A stretch of DNA of 64,000 nucleotides from Nereocystis luetkeana (lineage: Eukaryota > Sar > Phaeophyceae > Laminariales > Laminariaceae), in assembly GCA_031213475.1 (NCBI GenBank), contig JARUPZ010000006.1:1889501-1953500 (forward strand), given 5' to 3'. Position 1 is the stretch's first letter, and every line of letters starts with the position of its first letter. The notes below the pieces were generated by a model. It did no database searches, was not told where the DNA came from, and saw only the letters and a list, made by a program, of their open reading frames with translations. A program made the translations under genes and the position numbers. Shown one piece after another: positions 35,370 through 46,660 of the stretch.

Positions 35370-38300
35370 ATGAAAGCGTTTTTGGGTAGGGGTGAGGGGC
35401 TATGTTGTCGTTCGAAAATTGAACTTTTTCGTCCACTGCGTACTGCGTGCCAGCTCTGCCATCTGAGGGTAGGGCGTTGCGCGTGCTCGGACTGCAGGGG
35501 GGCATCCTCTTTTAATACCATGTACGAAAAAATCGTGCAGTGCGTACACCGCCCGCACAGTAGCGGCCGACCTCTCGTAGCGATTCTCTTCACGGTGTTG
35601 CTTCTCGGCAACAACGTGTGCCATGGCTACATGTCGACGGTTCACCTAGGGCGAACGCTGAAAGCATTTCGCATAGCGCATCAGCGTCAGCATCAGCAGC
35701 AGCAGGAAGAGCAACAGCAGCAGCAGCAGCAGCGACAGGGCCCAACTCAGTCGCCATCACATCAAGATATCTCTTCTTCCAGCCGCCACCCGGTTCATGT
35801 AGAGGACCACGCGGAGACGGCGATGCATCCGGGAGCAGAGCCCGATGCTAGTTTTGCCTTGGAAAGGGATGACGGCAGCAGCAGCAGCAGCAGCAGCAGC
35901 CTCTCTGCTGGATTAGCTGCTGCTTCTGCTTCTGCTGCTGCTGCTGCTGCTGCTCTTCCTCCCTGCTCGACTGATGTTGCTCATGCGTCATGGAGAGGCA
36001 CTGCTGGGGAGGATGGAGCTCACAATGAGGAACTGCGGTCGACATCATCTTCGAGCGATCTCGAATCGATATGGTCCACGGAGGATGATGGTGCGCCCAT
36101 TGGGTACGCCTCGCACCAAGGCGTTTGGGAGAAGGGGAGGGAGGAGAAGGAGGGGAGGGAGGAGAAGGAGCACCAGGAGAATGAGGAGGAGCAAGTGGGG
36201 GGGGGGAAGGAGAGATTCATGGCATTTGTGCCACTTCACGCCGAAGGGCGCGGAAGGGAGGGGCAGGCGCCCTCCACGGTGATAGAAAGCGCAGCCGCAT
36301 CGCATGATGATGTTGCCGGCCACCACCATCTCGCAGCCGCTGCATCCCCGACAACTGCCGCCTCTACTGCTGTTGCTGGCGCCGCTGCTGACTCTGCTCC
36401 TCGTGCTGCTGCTACAGCTGCTGGCGCGTCTCTGGCCACGCCGCTTGCCCAAGACGACGGAGTCGGAGCGGGGCCAGGCGAGCCGTTGCAGAGCCAATGG
36501 CAGCAGCAGTATTTTGGGGAAGACGCATCGGAACAGGAGGGCACGTCGGAACAGGAGGAGGAGAAAGACGAGGACGAGGACGATAAATCGGAGGAGGAGG
36601 AGGAGGAGGTCCTGGAGGAGGAGGAGGAGGAGGAAGAGGAGGAGGAGGAGGAGGAGAAGGAAGATGAGGATGAGGAGGGGGAGGAGGAGGAGGAGGAGGG
36701 GGAGGAGGAGGAGGAGGAGGAAGAGGAGGAGGAAGGGGAGGAAGTAGCGGCGATCCGAGAGCTCCTGAGCCGAAGGAACGCTCTCGACGTGGAGGTACAG
36801 AAGGCGGCTGCGCTAGCCGTGGGCAACCTGCCCACCGCTCAGCGAGAGGCCTTCGACGTCGTGAAGGCGTTTGCCTTCGGGGACCAGGGGGACGTAGAGA
36901 AAGAGGGGAGCCTGTCTGAGGAGGACGTTCGCGCGTTGGACACGGTGGCGATTTGCGGCGACCGCGACGGGGTGGTGCTGGCGTTCCTGAGGCACTCCAA
37001 GTTCGACGTGTCGAAGGCGAAGGAGTCTATTCGCCGGTGCTGCGCTTGGAGGAAGGAACACGAGGTATGTACATACTGCTACCTTATCGGCGGTACACAT
37101 GCTGTAGACCTAGTGCAGAGAGGTGTTGACATACCATACGCGCACACCTCGGATAGACAGTTCATTATCTTTCTATCTATCTACAGATAGATGATCTAGT
37201 TCCTCCTAACCTGCCGTTGCGAGAGGTTGTGCAGGGTCTGCCTTATAGGGCAGATCCAACCGAGGAAACACGCGCTAGATCATGCCAACTATACGGCTCC
37301 CACCCGCCAACATGAGCAAGATCATACATATTATACAGCTCATACAGACCATCTACCCTGCAAGGTCTGCTGTAGATCATGTATTACGGGGGACCATTGT
37401 AAATAGGACCAAATATTGTTAGTAAAAATAGGTAAACATGTAGGTCTTTGTATGTACCGTAGGTCCTATTTACTATGGTCCCCCATAATAGTGGATCGAT
37501 GATGTGTCGGAGGTGTGTATGCTTTAATACTTGCCGGCGGCAATATGTATAGTATACACCCCCCTGTAGGTTTTTGATCTACCGTAGGGGTGGCGAGCTG
37601 GCCCTTCGTTCCCTATAGCAGCCGGCTTTTTTTTTTTTTCTCGATCCCGATTCCACTTGAAATCGGTTCGATCGATCGAAACGGATGAGTCGGCTCCGGT
37701 TCACAACCAGTGCACTTGAAAAAAAAAAAAAAATAGTCCATGACCAACACGACTTATTAAGAAAAAAAAAAAAACGGGCACGTACAACACTAGTAGGTAC
37801 AGTAGTTTTCCTGGGGCGAAAAATGTCGCGTCTTCCGAAGAGGGGACGGCATCGAACGCCAAGGCAAAGGTGCTCATGAAGAATTACTTTAGCAACTAAT
37901 TTTCCTTAGTCTATTTCCAAGTGTTTTGTGTCCAAAACGGGAGCGCGGTGGCGCATAAAAAGGGTTAAGGCCGCCTATGGACGGAAATGAAAAGCACCGT
38001 TAGTTAGCTATTGGTGTCTATACAGGAAACGGCCCCTACGTTCCCGTCACCACGTAGTAGCGGTATGTGGTTAACCCCCTTTTTCTTTATGCAAATATCA
38101 CACTACTCTATTTCCAAGAAGTTTGTCATCCAAACGGAGGGTTCAGTTTTACCGGGCGCCGAGGTGAAGTGAGCGGTTAACCCCCTTAGGAACCCGAGGT
38201 GACAGCGCCCAGGACAATCATATGGTTTGGTGTTATTTATGAACTGTCTACGAACAGGAGCGCCCGGCAGTAATACGAGCAGGACCATGTTGCGCCCGCA

Positions 38301-41300
38301 CCGTGCGAACTCCTCGCTTTGTAACTCGGGGCACGGATTTGTATCATCGCCCAGTCACGCAATGGCCACAATGGTTGCTGTAACCGTCAATTTTTGTCGT
38401 CGACTTCCCGTCCTGAAGTCCCAAAGGCGCCGATGCCCACCCCCGCGATACTCTATGTAGAGAGCCTATTCGTGCGTTTTTTTCGTCGTTTCCTGGGGCC
38501 CATCTTAAGCAACCAAAACAGAAACGACGGGTGCGACATTCTGGGGAGGGGGGTGTAACGCCCACGAGTCCATGGTAGTAAAACCTGGACACGGTGCTCG
38601 CTCGTATATGTCGAGGGAATAGCCATCTATTTCCATCCATGAGGCTTGGCGTTGGTAAGGGCTTACGACCCCCCCCCCCCCCCACTCCCCTGCCCCGCAC
38701 CTTCCCTCCCCTCTCCCCTCTCTCCCCTCCCCGGTATCCCTCCCCCCTCCCTACCACCTCCTGTTCACCCCCCGCCCGCCCTTGCCCCCTCACCTCTACT
38801 CTCCCCCCCCGCCCCGCATCCCCCCGCTTCCTTCCCGCCGTGCTACTCTCTAACACCGGCGGCAACGACCATATACATCACAGGCGGGCATATTTGACCG
38901 CGCCGTCGCCCCCGCAAAGATGCATAAGCACCGCACCCACTGGCCAACGGGTTTCCACAAGCAGGATTGCGCTGGGAGACCGGTGTTCTACGATCGCGTC
39001 GGCCAGTCCGACCTCTCAGCCCTGCGTGCAGAACCCGACGGCCTGGACCAAGACGAGATGGTTCAGATTTTCTGCCAGAATATGGAAGTGAGTGGCCGCA
39101 GGGGAGACGGGGAAGGGGGAGGGGGAGAAAGAGGGGGGGGGGGGTACTCATTTGTTGCTTGCCTTAGTCATTCGACCATTGACCACGCATCTCTTTCGAG
39201 ACGGAGCACCGTATCTACTCCTAGTAGAGACACCTCCAACAATTGGGCGTTCATTACGTTGTTTCCATATTTTGCACAGAAAGTTTTTGCTATTTTTTAT
39301 CCCCTTCCTGTTTGGCCGCCTGTGGCCACCATCTATCTCCTAGGATAGCGATCGTTTTCTCGCTGCTATCTGGTGTGTCAAACTCCTCCATGTCAAATTC
39401 GTCTATTTCCCTCATCTCCTCTTCGAACACATCCCGTTCCTCCTTGTATATTTCACATTCTCCTACTATGTGAGTTCTACTCTCTATTTCTTTGCCACAC
39501 GAGCACATCTGGGCATCTATTTCCTCCTCCCGGCTACTGGTATACCTCTTTCTTCTTTCGGGCAGGTCCAGGTCACCTACACGAAACAGCAGGGGGGGGG
39601 GGGGGGGCGGAAGGGGGAGGAGGGGGAGGGAGGGGGGGGGAAAGGGGAGGGAGGGGGGAGGGAGAGGGAGGATATGGGGGAGGAGGCGACAGACAGAGGG
39701 GGCTACCGTAGCGGCAGAGGGTTGGCGGGGGTGTCTATTAATAGCGGTGCTGGTGGTGGGGAGCCGGGGGGGTGGGGGCGAGGAAACGATAGGGGGAAAG
39801 GGGTGTAGCGCGGTTTCCATTTTTTTCTCTTGCTGTTTATCTGTTTTTTTCGTGATTCTGTGTGTGTGTATGTTTTTTCGTGTTTGTGTTTCTCGGTGTG
39901 TCTGTATTTCGGTCGGTCTGTGTGTGCGTGGTGTGTGTGCGTGTGTGCACGCGCCGTCCTGTTTTTCATCGCTACGGGATCAATCAACTCCGGGGCGTCA
40001 CAGAGGCGTTCTACGATAGACGTTCACCCTAAATTTTCTGAGGCTCCTCACTCAAGGAGCTCCATACCTCACCCAAAAACGGACTTTAGCAAAAATCAAA
40101 TGGAATCTCAATGAATAATCCGATGGCCCAAGTATACGAAGACGTCATTTTTCGAAACAAGATTGGCATTCCGACGATTTTGGGCTAAGGAACCCCGTCA
40201 TTCAGAAAGCAGTTTAGTGGAAATGTGCTACCTCTATCGTAGAACGCGTCCACACCTTTACTTTCGCACCTTGCTAAAATTGCCGCCACGTACCAAGACA
40301 CGATTCCGGAACTGGGCGCGTTCCGCGTTGTCACCTCATCCCCCCCCGCCCCCCGACGGGTTTCTAAAATATGTTGGCTTTTGTTTCAGGTGCGCCGCCG
40401 CTTCGTGCTAACGCGGCTCAGCTTCCCCTCCGCCCGCGAACCCTAACTTCACCGCGTTGTCACCCCCCCACCCCGCCCTCCCCCCCCCGACGGGTTTTGC
40501 TAAATGTGTTGGCATTCTTGTTTCAGATGCGCCGCCGCTTCGTGCTGACGCGGCTCAGCCGCGAGTCCGGTCGGCCGGTGGACCAGATGACGACTGTATT
40601 GGACCTGACAGGAATGGGGATGCGGCACATGAGCAAGGAGGCTGTCTCCTACACGCGACGCATCAGCGATATTTTTCAGGACAACTACTCCGGCATGACC
40701 TGCAAGCTGCTCGTCGTGAATGCTCCCTGGGTGTTCAGCAAGGGGTGGCAGATCATCGAAGGTGAGGGGGGGAGGGGGCTCCTCTTCTATTGCTTGCCTT
40801 TAGTCGTTTCACTATTGCCCACGCAGCCCTTTCGAGACGGAGGTGGGGGGGGGGGGGGGTATATGGGGGAGGACGAGGGTGACTGTGGGGCTGCTGGTGC
40901 ATAGCCTGCCGTGTAGGCTTGTTGGGGCCAACACTACCACGTAGTGATATCTGGTGTATTTCGCCTATTCTGAGCTAACGACACCCCACGCTAGCCCCCC
41001 CGCCCCTGCCCCTGCTCCCCTCCGAAAGAAGGTCCTCGTGACTTGACTCATTCATCTCGTTCAATACATCTCGTTCGAAAGATTTTCTTCCATTCATGCC
41101 GTCTATTCTTGCATTTGTCATTCATTTCGTCCGCCTCATCCTCTCTCAGATTTGCTCACCTCATCCATCTCGTCAAGATCTCATTTCCCACTTATCGGGG
41201 TAAGGGATACTTCCGATCACCTCAGTCCCCCCATTAATACAAATAATTGACGTACGAACTGCTAGTACAAATCAGCGCCGGAACTTACTCGTACAAGTTC

Positions 41301-42853
41301 CATATCGTCCCTCTCATTCGTCCGTCTGCAATCCACTCCACGCACACTCTCCGTGTTGTCCAAAACGTTTGGGCGGGATTTTTGCGCGAGGATACAGCGG
41401 TGGGCAAAGCAAAGGACCTTGGTTTCATACAGTTACTAGCATAAATATCGTTTCTCTCATTCGTCCGCCTGACCCCCTCCGTCGACAACGATTTACCACA
41501 ACATGGTCAGGCTTTCTGAACAAGGACACAGTGACCAAAGCAAAAGTCTCCGCGTTCATATATTCAAACACCTTAAGCAAGCCCATTCTTGTCTCGTCCA
41601 TCTAACCCACCCCATCCACAATGCCACGGTTTTCCGGAAGACTGGCAGGCTTTTTGAGCGAGATTCGTGTCATTCCTACGGAACCCCTGTTGGCTCATCT
41701 CCTTCGTTCATACACCACATACTTCCCTATTTCCCCCCACCCCCATCCACTTTTCCCCTACTCACGTTCCATAACATTGGCAGGCTTTTTGAGCGAAGAC
41801 ACAGTGGCCAAAGTGAAGGTCCTCGGGAAGGGAGAGGCAGGCCTGAAAGAGCTCGAGCGATACATCCCGAGGGAGAACATCCCAGAGTTCCTCGGTGGAG
41901 AATCGCGAGCCGTCATCGGACCGACAGACCCGCTCTGGGTGGAAGTCGACACCGCAATGCGCGCGTGGGTGCAAGGGGAAGACCCCTTCCTTGACAGGGG
42001 TGACGTACGCCAAGTGGCCGCTCGTATCGGGCGAGAGCGGTTGGCGGCAGCAGCGGCAGCGGAGTTGATAGAGGAGGAGGCGGTGGCGGTGGGGAGGGTG
42101 GAAACGGTTACCGCTATGCCAGGTTCGACTACAAAAGAAGGACAGGATGCAAGAAGGACGCCGGCGGAAGGGTTTCTCGATCGAGAAGGCGGTGTCTTTG
42201 GGGTGGAGCAGGGGGGGGAGGGCGTGTCGACGGCGGCGGCGGCGGTGGCCGCGCGAAAGGGGGGTGGGGAGGGGGAGGGAGAGTACGAGAGAGGAAGTTT
42301 AGCACAAGAGAAGACCGGCGAGGAGCGGGAAAAAGTGAGGGTGGGGGGAAGCAAGGCTCGGCGAAAAGCTGATCCCGGCAGGCGCAGAGGTCGGGAGGGG
42401 GGGGCGCACCGTCGCCGTCTCCACGAGATATTACACAACGCGGAAACAGCCGGCTCCGGCTCCTCCTCCCGCCGGAAATCGAAGCCCAAGGTTAAGGTTG
42501 GCGTTGTGCGCGGGGAGGGCTCGGATGCCCTCTCCATGCGACGGCGGCGGCGGAGAAGAGAGGACGCAGCGCGCGGAAGCGAGAAAGAGGCGGTAGTGGA
42601 AGAGGCGGTATCGGAAGAGGGGGTGGGGGGGGCGCGGGAGGGAAAGGGGGAGGTGGACCGAGGAGCAGCGAGGGGCATAAGGGAGCGCGTGGTCGGGGTC
42701 CTGTTGGGCAGCCTGGTTCCGGTTATGACTACGGTTTTTACACTGGTTGTGAGCGCGATGCTGGCGGCCGCGAAGGTCCTGCTGAGCGCCGCGGAAGATG
42801 TGCTTCGGTTTTTGCGAGACGCGCTTTTCGAGCTGGTTGAGGTGGAAGCCTAG
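35370..42853 (+). CDS. CRAL-TRIO (Sec14-like) domain protein
   Basis: Exons 35370-37064, 38920-39087, 40527-40761 and 41784-42853 join in frame (about 1055 residues). The CRAL-TRIO N part is at the end of exon 1 (LAFLRHSKFDVSKAKESIRR, CCAWRKEHE). The lipid-binding lobe follows in exon 2 (HWPTGFHKQDCAGRPVFYDR) and exon 3 (DNYSGMTCKLLVVNAPWVFS), closing with GFLSEDTVAKVKVLG in exon 4. Sec14-type domains bind and exchange lipids or other hydrophobic ligands between membranes. The first 560 residues include Gln, Ser and Ala runs and a Glu-rich block at about 390-458. The last 60 residues are hydrophobic (LVPVMTTVFTLVVSAMLAAA), likely a membrane anchor. The ATG at 35520 would place a signal-like segment (LVAILFTVLLLG) near the N-terminus and is a plausible alternative start. 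Confidence 0.9.
37140..37512. repeat. GATC-family element with nested MITE
   Basis: Begins CACACCTCGGATAGACAG and ends GATGTGTCGGAGGTGTG. It contains a MITE at 37383-37488. Lies in CRAL-TRIO intron 1. Confidence 0.65.
37383..37488. mobile_element. ATTACGGGGGACC MITE, copy 4
   Basis: 106 bp, ATTACGGGGGACCATTG to TATGGTCCCCCATAAT, nested near the right end of a GATC-family element. Confidence 0.88.
37513..38919. other. CRAL-TRIO intron 1, remainder
   Basis: Two A/T runs near 37630 and 37720-37775, decayed palindromic MITE pieces at 37895-37965 and 38095-38180, and a dispersed repeat at 38270-38420 related to 9820-9960. A pyrimidine-rich CCCTCC tract (38665-38830) precedes the exon 2 acceptor. 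No exon seen. Confidence 0.55.
39120..39565 (-). mobile_element. LINE 3' fragment with poly-C tail, longest copy
   Basis: Minus-strand reading contains MCSCGKEIESRTHIVGECEI, a Cys/His C-terminal motif of the kind found downstream of LINE RT domains. It continues through GDRWWPQAAKQEGDKK to CVVNGRMTKASNK and a stop in TGAGTACC, then the C tail. This shows the poly-C is at the 3' end of the coding strand. Frame changes are present. Lies in CRAL-TRIO intron 2. Confidence 0.8.
39590..39700. repeat. G-rich purine tract
   Basis: GGGAGG/GGGGGAA runs immediately next to the LINE fragment; open frames are artefacts. Confidence 0.8.
40325..40435 (+). pseudogene. Duplicated acceptor edge of CRAL-TRIO exon 3
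   Basis: CGCGTTGTCACC, a C-rich tract, TTTGTTTCAG and then GCGCCGCCGCTTCGTGCTAA copy the true acceptor region at 40460-40565. Only about 30 bases of exon follow before divergence. Distance between the two acceptors is about 137 bp. Confidence 0.88.
40765..40845 (-). mobile_element. LINE 3' end, very short copy
   Basis: The G-rich run at 40763-40778, then TATTGCTTGCC and CCCTTTCGAGACGG, matches the terminal 60 bases of the LINE-fragment family, inserted immediately after the exon 3 donor. Confidence 0.6.
41235..41783 (+). repeat. Ladder of duplicated CRAL-TRIO exon 4 acceptor edges
   Basis: Three upstream copies of the intron/exon 4 boundary lie at about 41368, 41503 and 41638 before the true one at 41776, i.e. 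spacing 135, 135 and 137 bp. They read GFLREDTAVGKAKDLGF, GFLNKDTVTKAKVSAF and GFLSEI against GFLSEDTVAKVKVLG. The second and third keep CAG acceptors (ATGGTCAG/GC and CTGGCAG/GC). The intron half of each unit has TCATTCGTCCG-like blocks. Confidence 0.9.
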
Positions 42854-44570
42854 TATATAGACTACAGTACCGGCCCCTCTCCTAAAAAGTAGCTGTAAGA
42901 CAAGCAAATCGAGCCTGACGTTTCCTGGGAAATATGAAATCCGGGGGTTGATTGTGGCGGTCAGGGTCGAGGGTTCGTTTTCTCGAGGAGAGTTCACCAC
43001 TTTTTTGACGTCGCTGTGTCTGAGGGCCACTACTGTGTACGATACGAATGTGGCTAAGCCCTAACCCTGAGGCGATCAGACCCAACCAACCGTTGCTTTG
43101 GTGAGCATCAGTCATCAGCCCCTTTGTCTCGTCCGCAGCAGTGTGCTTAAACCTGCAGTTGTTAAATAAGGGGTGGGCTCTGCGGAGAACACTAACTGCC
43201 GGCCTTCTCTTTTTTAAGGAAAGAGCCGCCGTACAAAGGAACTCAGCCTCTAGCCTTCCGGTCTGGAGTTACTGTAGGACAGATTGGGGGCTGTCACACT
43301 ACGGTAGGTTAGTGTGGTACGCGCATACCCTTTCTGGAAGTAAGAAACCTACGTACGTAGCCTGGGCCAACATCCCAGTTTTTCTTTTTCTTAGTTGGAA
43401 GGGCTGGTACTCCTGTGGTGCGCTTCCATGAAGGTATAGGGGTAGGACAGATCCCGATTTGGTGCACGGATTTACGGATTGCGCTCTACTGCCGAGGAGA
43501 GGTGTGTACCGCCGTATAACACTATCACACGGGTGATAAGGTATCACCCCCCCCGGGACGATGTCATGTCGTCAATACCATATGGCACCACACGCAAGGT
43601 AGCACACCCCCTGGCAACGTAACACGGGGGATTAGATAGCACACCCCCTGGGGTGATTTTCGAAAATTATAACCCTCCAAACCATGCCTTAACCCTTTTA
43701 GGACCGCAGTCCCGTCTTCGGGACAAGCTATTATACTTGGACTTCGAGGTTTGTCCCCAAGAACGCGACATCGGTTCTAAAGGGGTTAAGGGGGGGCGCA
43801 CACGCCGAAAATGGCGTTTTTTTGGGGGGGGAGAGCTCATCGGGATCTTTCCATGTAGGCGCATCGCTTGTCGTTTGTTGCACGCTCCTCGTCGTCGAGA
43901 AAACGATCTGTGGGTCGATAGTCTCAGTGGCATTCGTCCGAGGCGTGTGCTATTAATAGTCTCGCGTCTCACCACTCTACTCTGGGCGAAAATGTAAGGA
44001 AAGTTCATGCATTGATGCGAGGACGAAACGGCTCTTTATATTTCGGTCCAGAGTTGTATATGGTAGAGGCGTTGACCTGGGTGGGGGCGGGTCTTTGGGA
44101 AGATGCTTGGTTGTAGGATCTGGGTGGACCAACACTGCTGTAGGGCGCGTGGCCAGCACTGCCGTAGGGTGTGTGTCATAGCGACCTTTTCATCCTTGAC
44201 CCGTACCTGGTACCAGGTATCAAACATGGTATCGTACGTAGGAGACCGGTGTTTTCGGGCCTGTCAAGGCCTCTTTCTGACTTATTTTACCACTACAGTA
44301 GTTTTAGCGCAGGGTGGCGGTAAGTCAAGGGGGGGTCAAACCGAGGTCTTCTATATAGCATCTTTGGGCGCGTCATGGCCTCCTTTTGCCTGAATACACT
44401 GATTGTAGTGTAGGGAGGCGGTGGGTCAAGCAAAGGGGGTCAAACCGCGGTATACTCCGCTAGCATTCGAGCACTAGGCACACAGTTAGGTTTTTGAGAG
44501 AGCCGTTGGCGTCGTTGGCGGGACAAGTACGGCGGCACTCGTACTATTTCTCAGTTTTCACCTAGATCCA
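42854..44570. other. Intergenic between convergent genes, proximal part
   Basis: Contains a palindromic MITE at 43689-43789 and a diverged GTATCACACC region at 43500-43650, related to 56640-56900. Two TACCWGGTA motifs overlap at 44204-44219. No gene seen. Confidence 0.5.
43689..43789. mobile_element. Palindromic TTAACCC MITE, copy 4
   Basis: Begins TTAACCCTTTTAGGACCGCA and ends TCTAAAGGGGTTAA; both ends are TTAA. Confidence 0.85.
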
Positions 44571-44574
44571 TGCG

Positions 44575-44990
44575 CTTGTCGCGGCCTGTATATTTCGGAG
44601 GGACAATTCGCTGGATATCGGAATAGGAGTCGCTGGGTCTTTCGGAGAGGGGATTCGGTGGATATCGGAATTGGAGTCGCTGGATCTTTCGGAGGTGGAA
44701 TTCGGTGGATATCGGAATTGGAGTCGCTGGATCTTTCGGAGGGGGAGGCGATGGATCTTTCGAAGGGGATTTCGCTGGATCTTTCAATTTCGAAGGGTCA
44801 TCACTATTATTAGATCTTTCGGGGGGGGGGGGGGGAGGGAGCACTGGACAATTGGGAGGGAAATCTCTGGATCGTTCGAAGAGGAATCGCTGGATCTTTA
44901 GGGAGGGCGAGCATAGTGTGCTGCTGGAATACTGGATCTTCCGTGAGAGTCTATCTGGATCTTTAGAAGGCGGCAAGTAGTGGATCCTTC
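44575..44990. repeat. ~60-bp minisatellite (GGATCTTTCGGAG)
   Basis: Units with GTCGCTGGATCTTTCGGAGG and TTCGGTGGATATCGGAATTG alternate; the right half is more degraded. Confidence 0.85.
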
Positions 44991-45728
44991 GGACGAGAGG
45001 GAGAAGAGGAGCAATGGCGTTGTTTCTTGGTCCATAGTTTGCCTTTCTCGATTTCACGAAGTGTTGTGTTTTTTCTTGTGCTTGTGTACTGCAACGTTAA
45101 ATGTTTGGGCTGCACTGGTGTGTTTTTACGAAGTATGGAGAAACAAAAGCTCTGGCGTGCGCCGAGCCCACAATAGGCTTTTCCGTCTGCACTCCCTTGT
45201 TTTATTTTTATTTGTTTTATTTGGTGCGGCCAGGACAACGCCACGAAGTGATATGTCGTCGGCACGCCGAACGTTACGCTTGCCACTCTGTCGTTTTTCA
45301 GTAGCTTGCTGCCACTCTCTGTCAATTAGAGGCTCGGCAAAACGATCCAAGGAAGAGAGATATATGAGTTGAATCACTCGGTAGGCCGTGGGCCGACACT
45401 GACCCGGTGTGGTTGTTCGTTCGTTCCAGGGGCTAGTTTTCGAAATCTCACGGGTTGGGTCGGGTCAGGAGCAGACAGGAGCTTTTGCGGCTCTCACGGA
45501 TCGGGTCGGCTATAAAACCCTTACCCGACCGCTAATCCGACCAACCCGCGAGGTTTGGCCAGATCCTTCCGCGACAGCCCAGCTTTTTTGCGGCGCCCGA
45601 GCTTTGAAACACCTTCGGGAGTTCGAGACACAGCCACCCAAACGTTGGTTGGTAACTTTGGTGTTATCAGCCCTGTATATAGGGGTAGGACCATGTTGCG
45701 CTCACGGCGTACGACTCCTATTAATAGC

Positions 45729-45766
<38 letters not shown>

Positions 45767-46009
45767 GCTACGAGTATTACTCGGACACCAACCATTGAAT
45801 CACCCCCCGACCAAGCAGTTGGCCGTTACTGTATATACACGTCATCCTTTTGCTTATAGTCAATTTTTTCCTCCGACGGTTGGGTTCTTGTCATGGAACG
45901 ACAATCAACGGCAGATCGAAAAAAAATACTCCCGCTCGTTGTTGCGTCCAGACCTGAGGCGCAGTGCATTTTTAGGAGCGAAAGTTGGTTTCTGTCCTCA
46001 TTTATTCGC
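44991..46009. other. Intergenic, repeat-rich
   Basis: A short GGGTC-family copy at 45440-45565, a dispersed repeat at 45685-45810 with a CTG run at 45732-45765. No supported exon. Confidence 0.5.
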
Positions 46010-46362
46010 ATTCGCACCTCGGACAGATCCGACAGATCATGATCTATCTATCTTGTAGAGTAAATTATCTAGATCCTCACTTGCTGTTGTGAGAGATTGC
46101 GCAGGATCTTTGTAACTATTTCAGATCCAACCCGGAAAACATGCGGTATAGATCATGCGGACTACGAACGTACGGGTCCCAACCGGCCACATGAGCTGAA
46201 TCATACAATTCCCTTGCAATATCTACTGTAAATCGGCAACCCTTTTAGAACTGCAGTCCCGTTTGGGGGACAGACTACTTAGACTTTGAGTGGATTGCCC
46301 CCAAAACGGGACTGCAGTGCTGAAACCTAAAACGGTTAGGTGGAAATCGATTATCCGTCCGA
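46010..46362. mobile_element. GATC-family TIR element with nested MITE
   Basis: Starts CGCACCTCGGACAGATC and ends TCCGTCCGAGGTGTG. The interior has GATCATGATCTATC and AGGATCTTTG blocks typical of the family. A palindromic MITE (46238-46340) is nested near the right end. Flanking 9-mers share a GCATT core only. Confidence 0.65.
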
Positions 46363-46587
46363 GGTGTGAAAGCATTTACACTTCGAGCTGGCTGAAGTCG
46401 GATGATGGTTCTACCGCGCTTCAACGATCGCCGACCGATACCTACATACACGATTCTCTCCAAATCCTCCAAGGCACACACGTTGACGACCATCCTTGCA
46501 GGTATGTTGCCGCGCCCTCTCCTAGCGACCGGCATCTTACCTTACCGTCGACGCGATCATCAACCGTTTTCGAAATTTAGGAGAGTC

Positions 46588-46660
46588 GATGGGGGGGGGG
46601 GGTGTACTCGATAGGAGAGATGTACTCGATCTCATGCATGCCCGTAGTCATATGACCAGC
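46588..46660 (-). mobile_element. Poly-C-tailed retroposon, very short copy
   Basis: G run at 46590-46601, TGTACTCGATAGGAGAGATG and the CATGCATG block, then truncated. Confidence 0.75.

Noticed and set aside
36500-36760. Minus-strand Ser-rich frame opposite the CRAL-TRIO exon
   Set aside because: Complement of the poly-Glu-coding GAG repeat; the plus strand joins to the CRAL-TRIO domain in frame.
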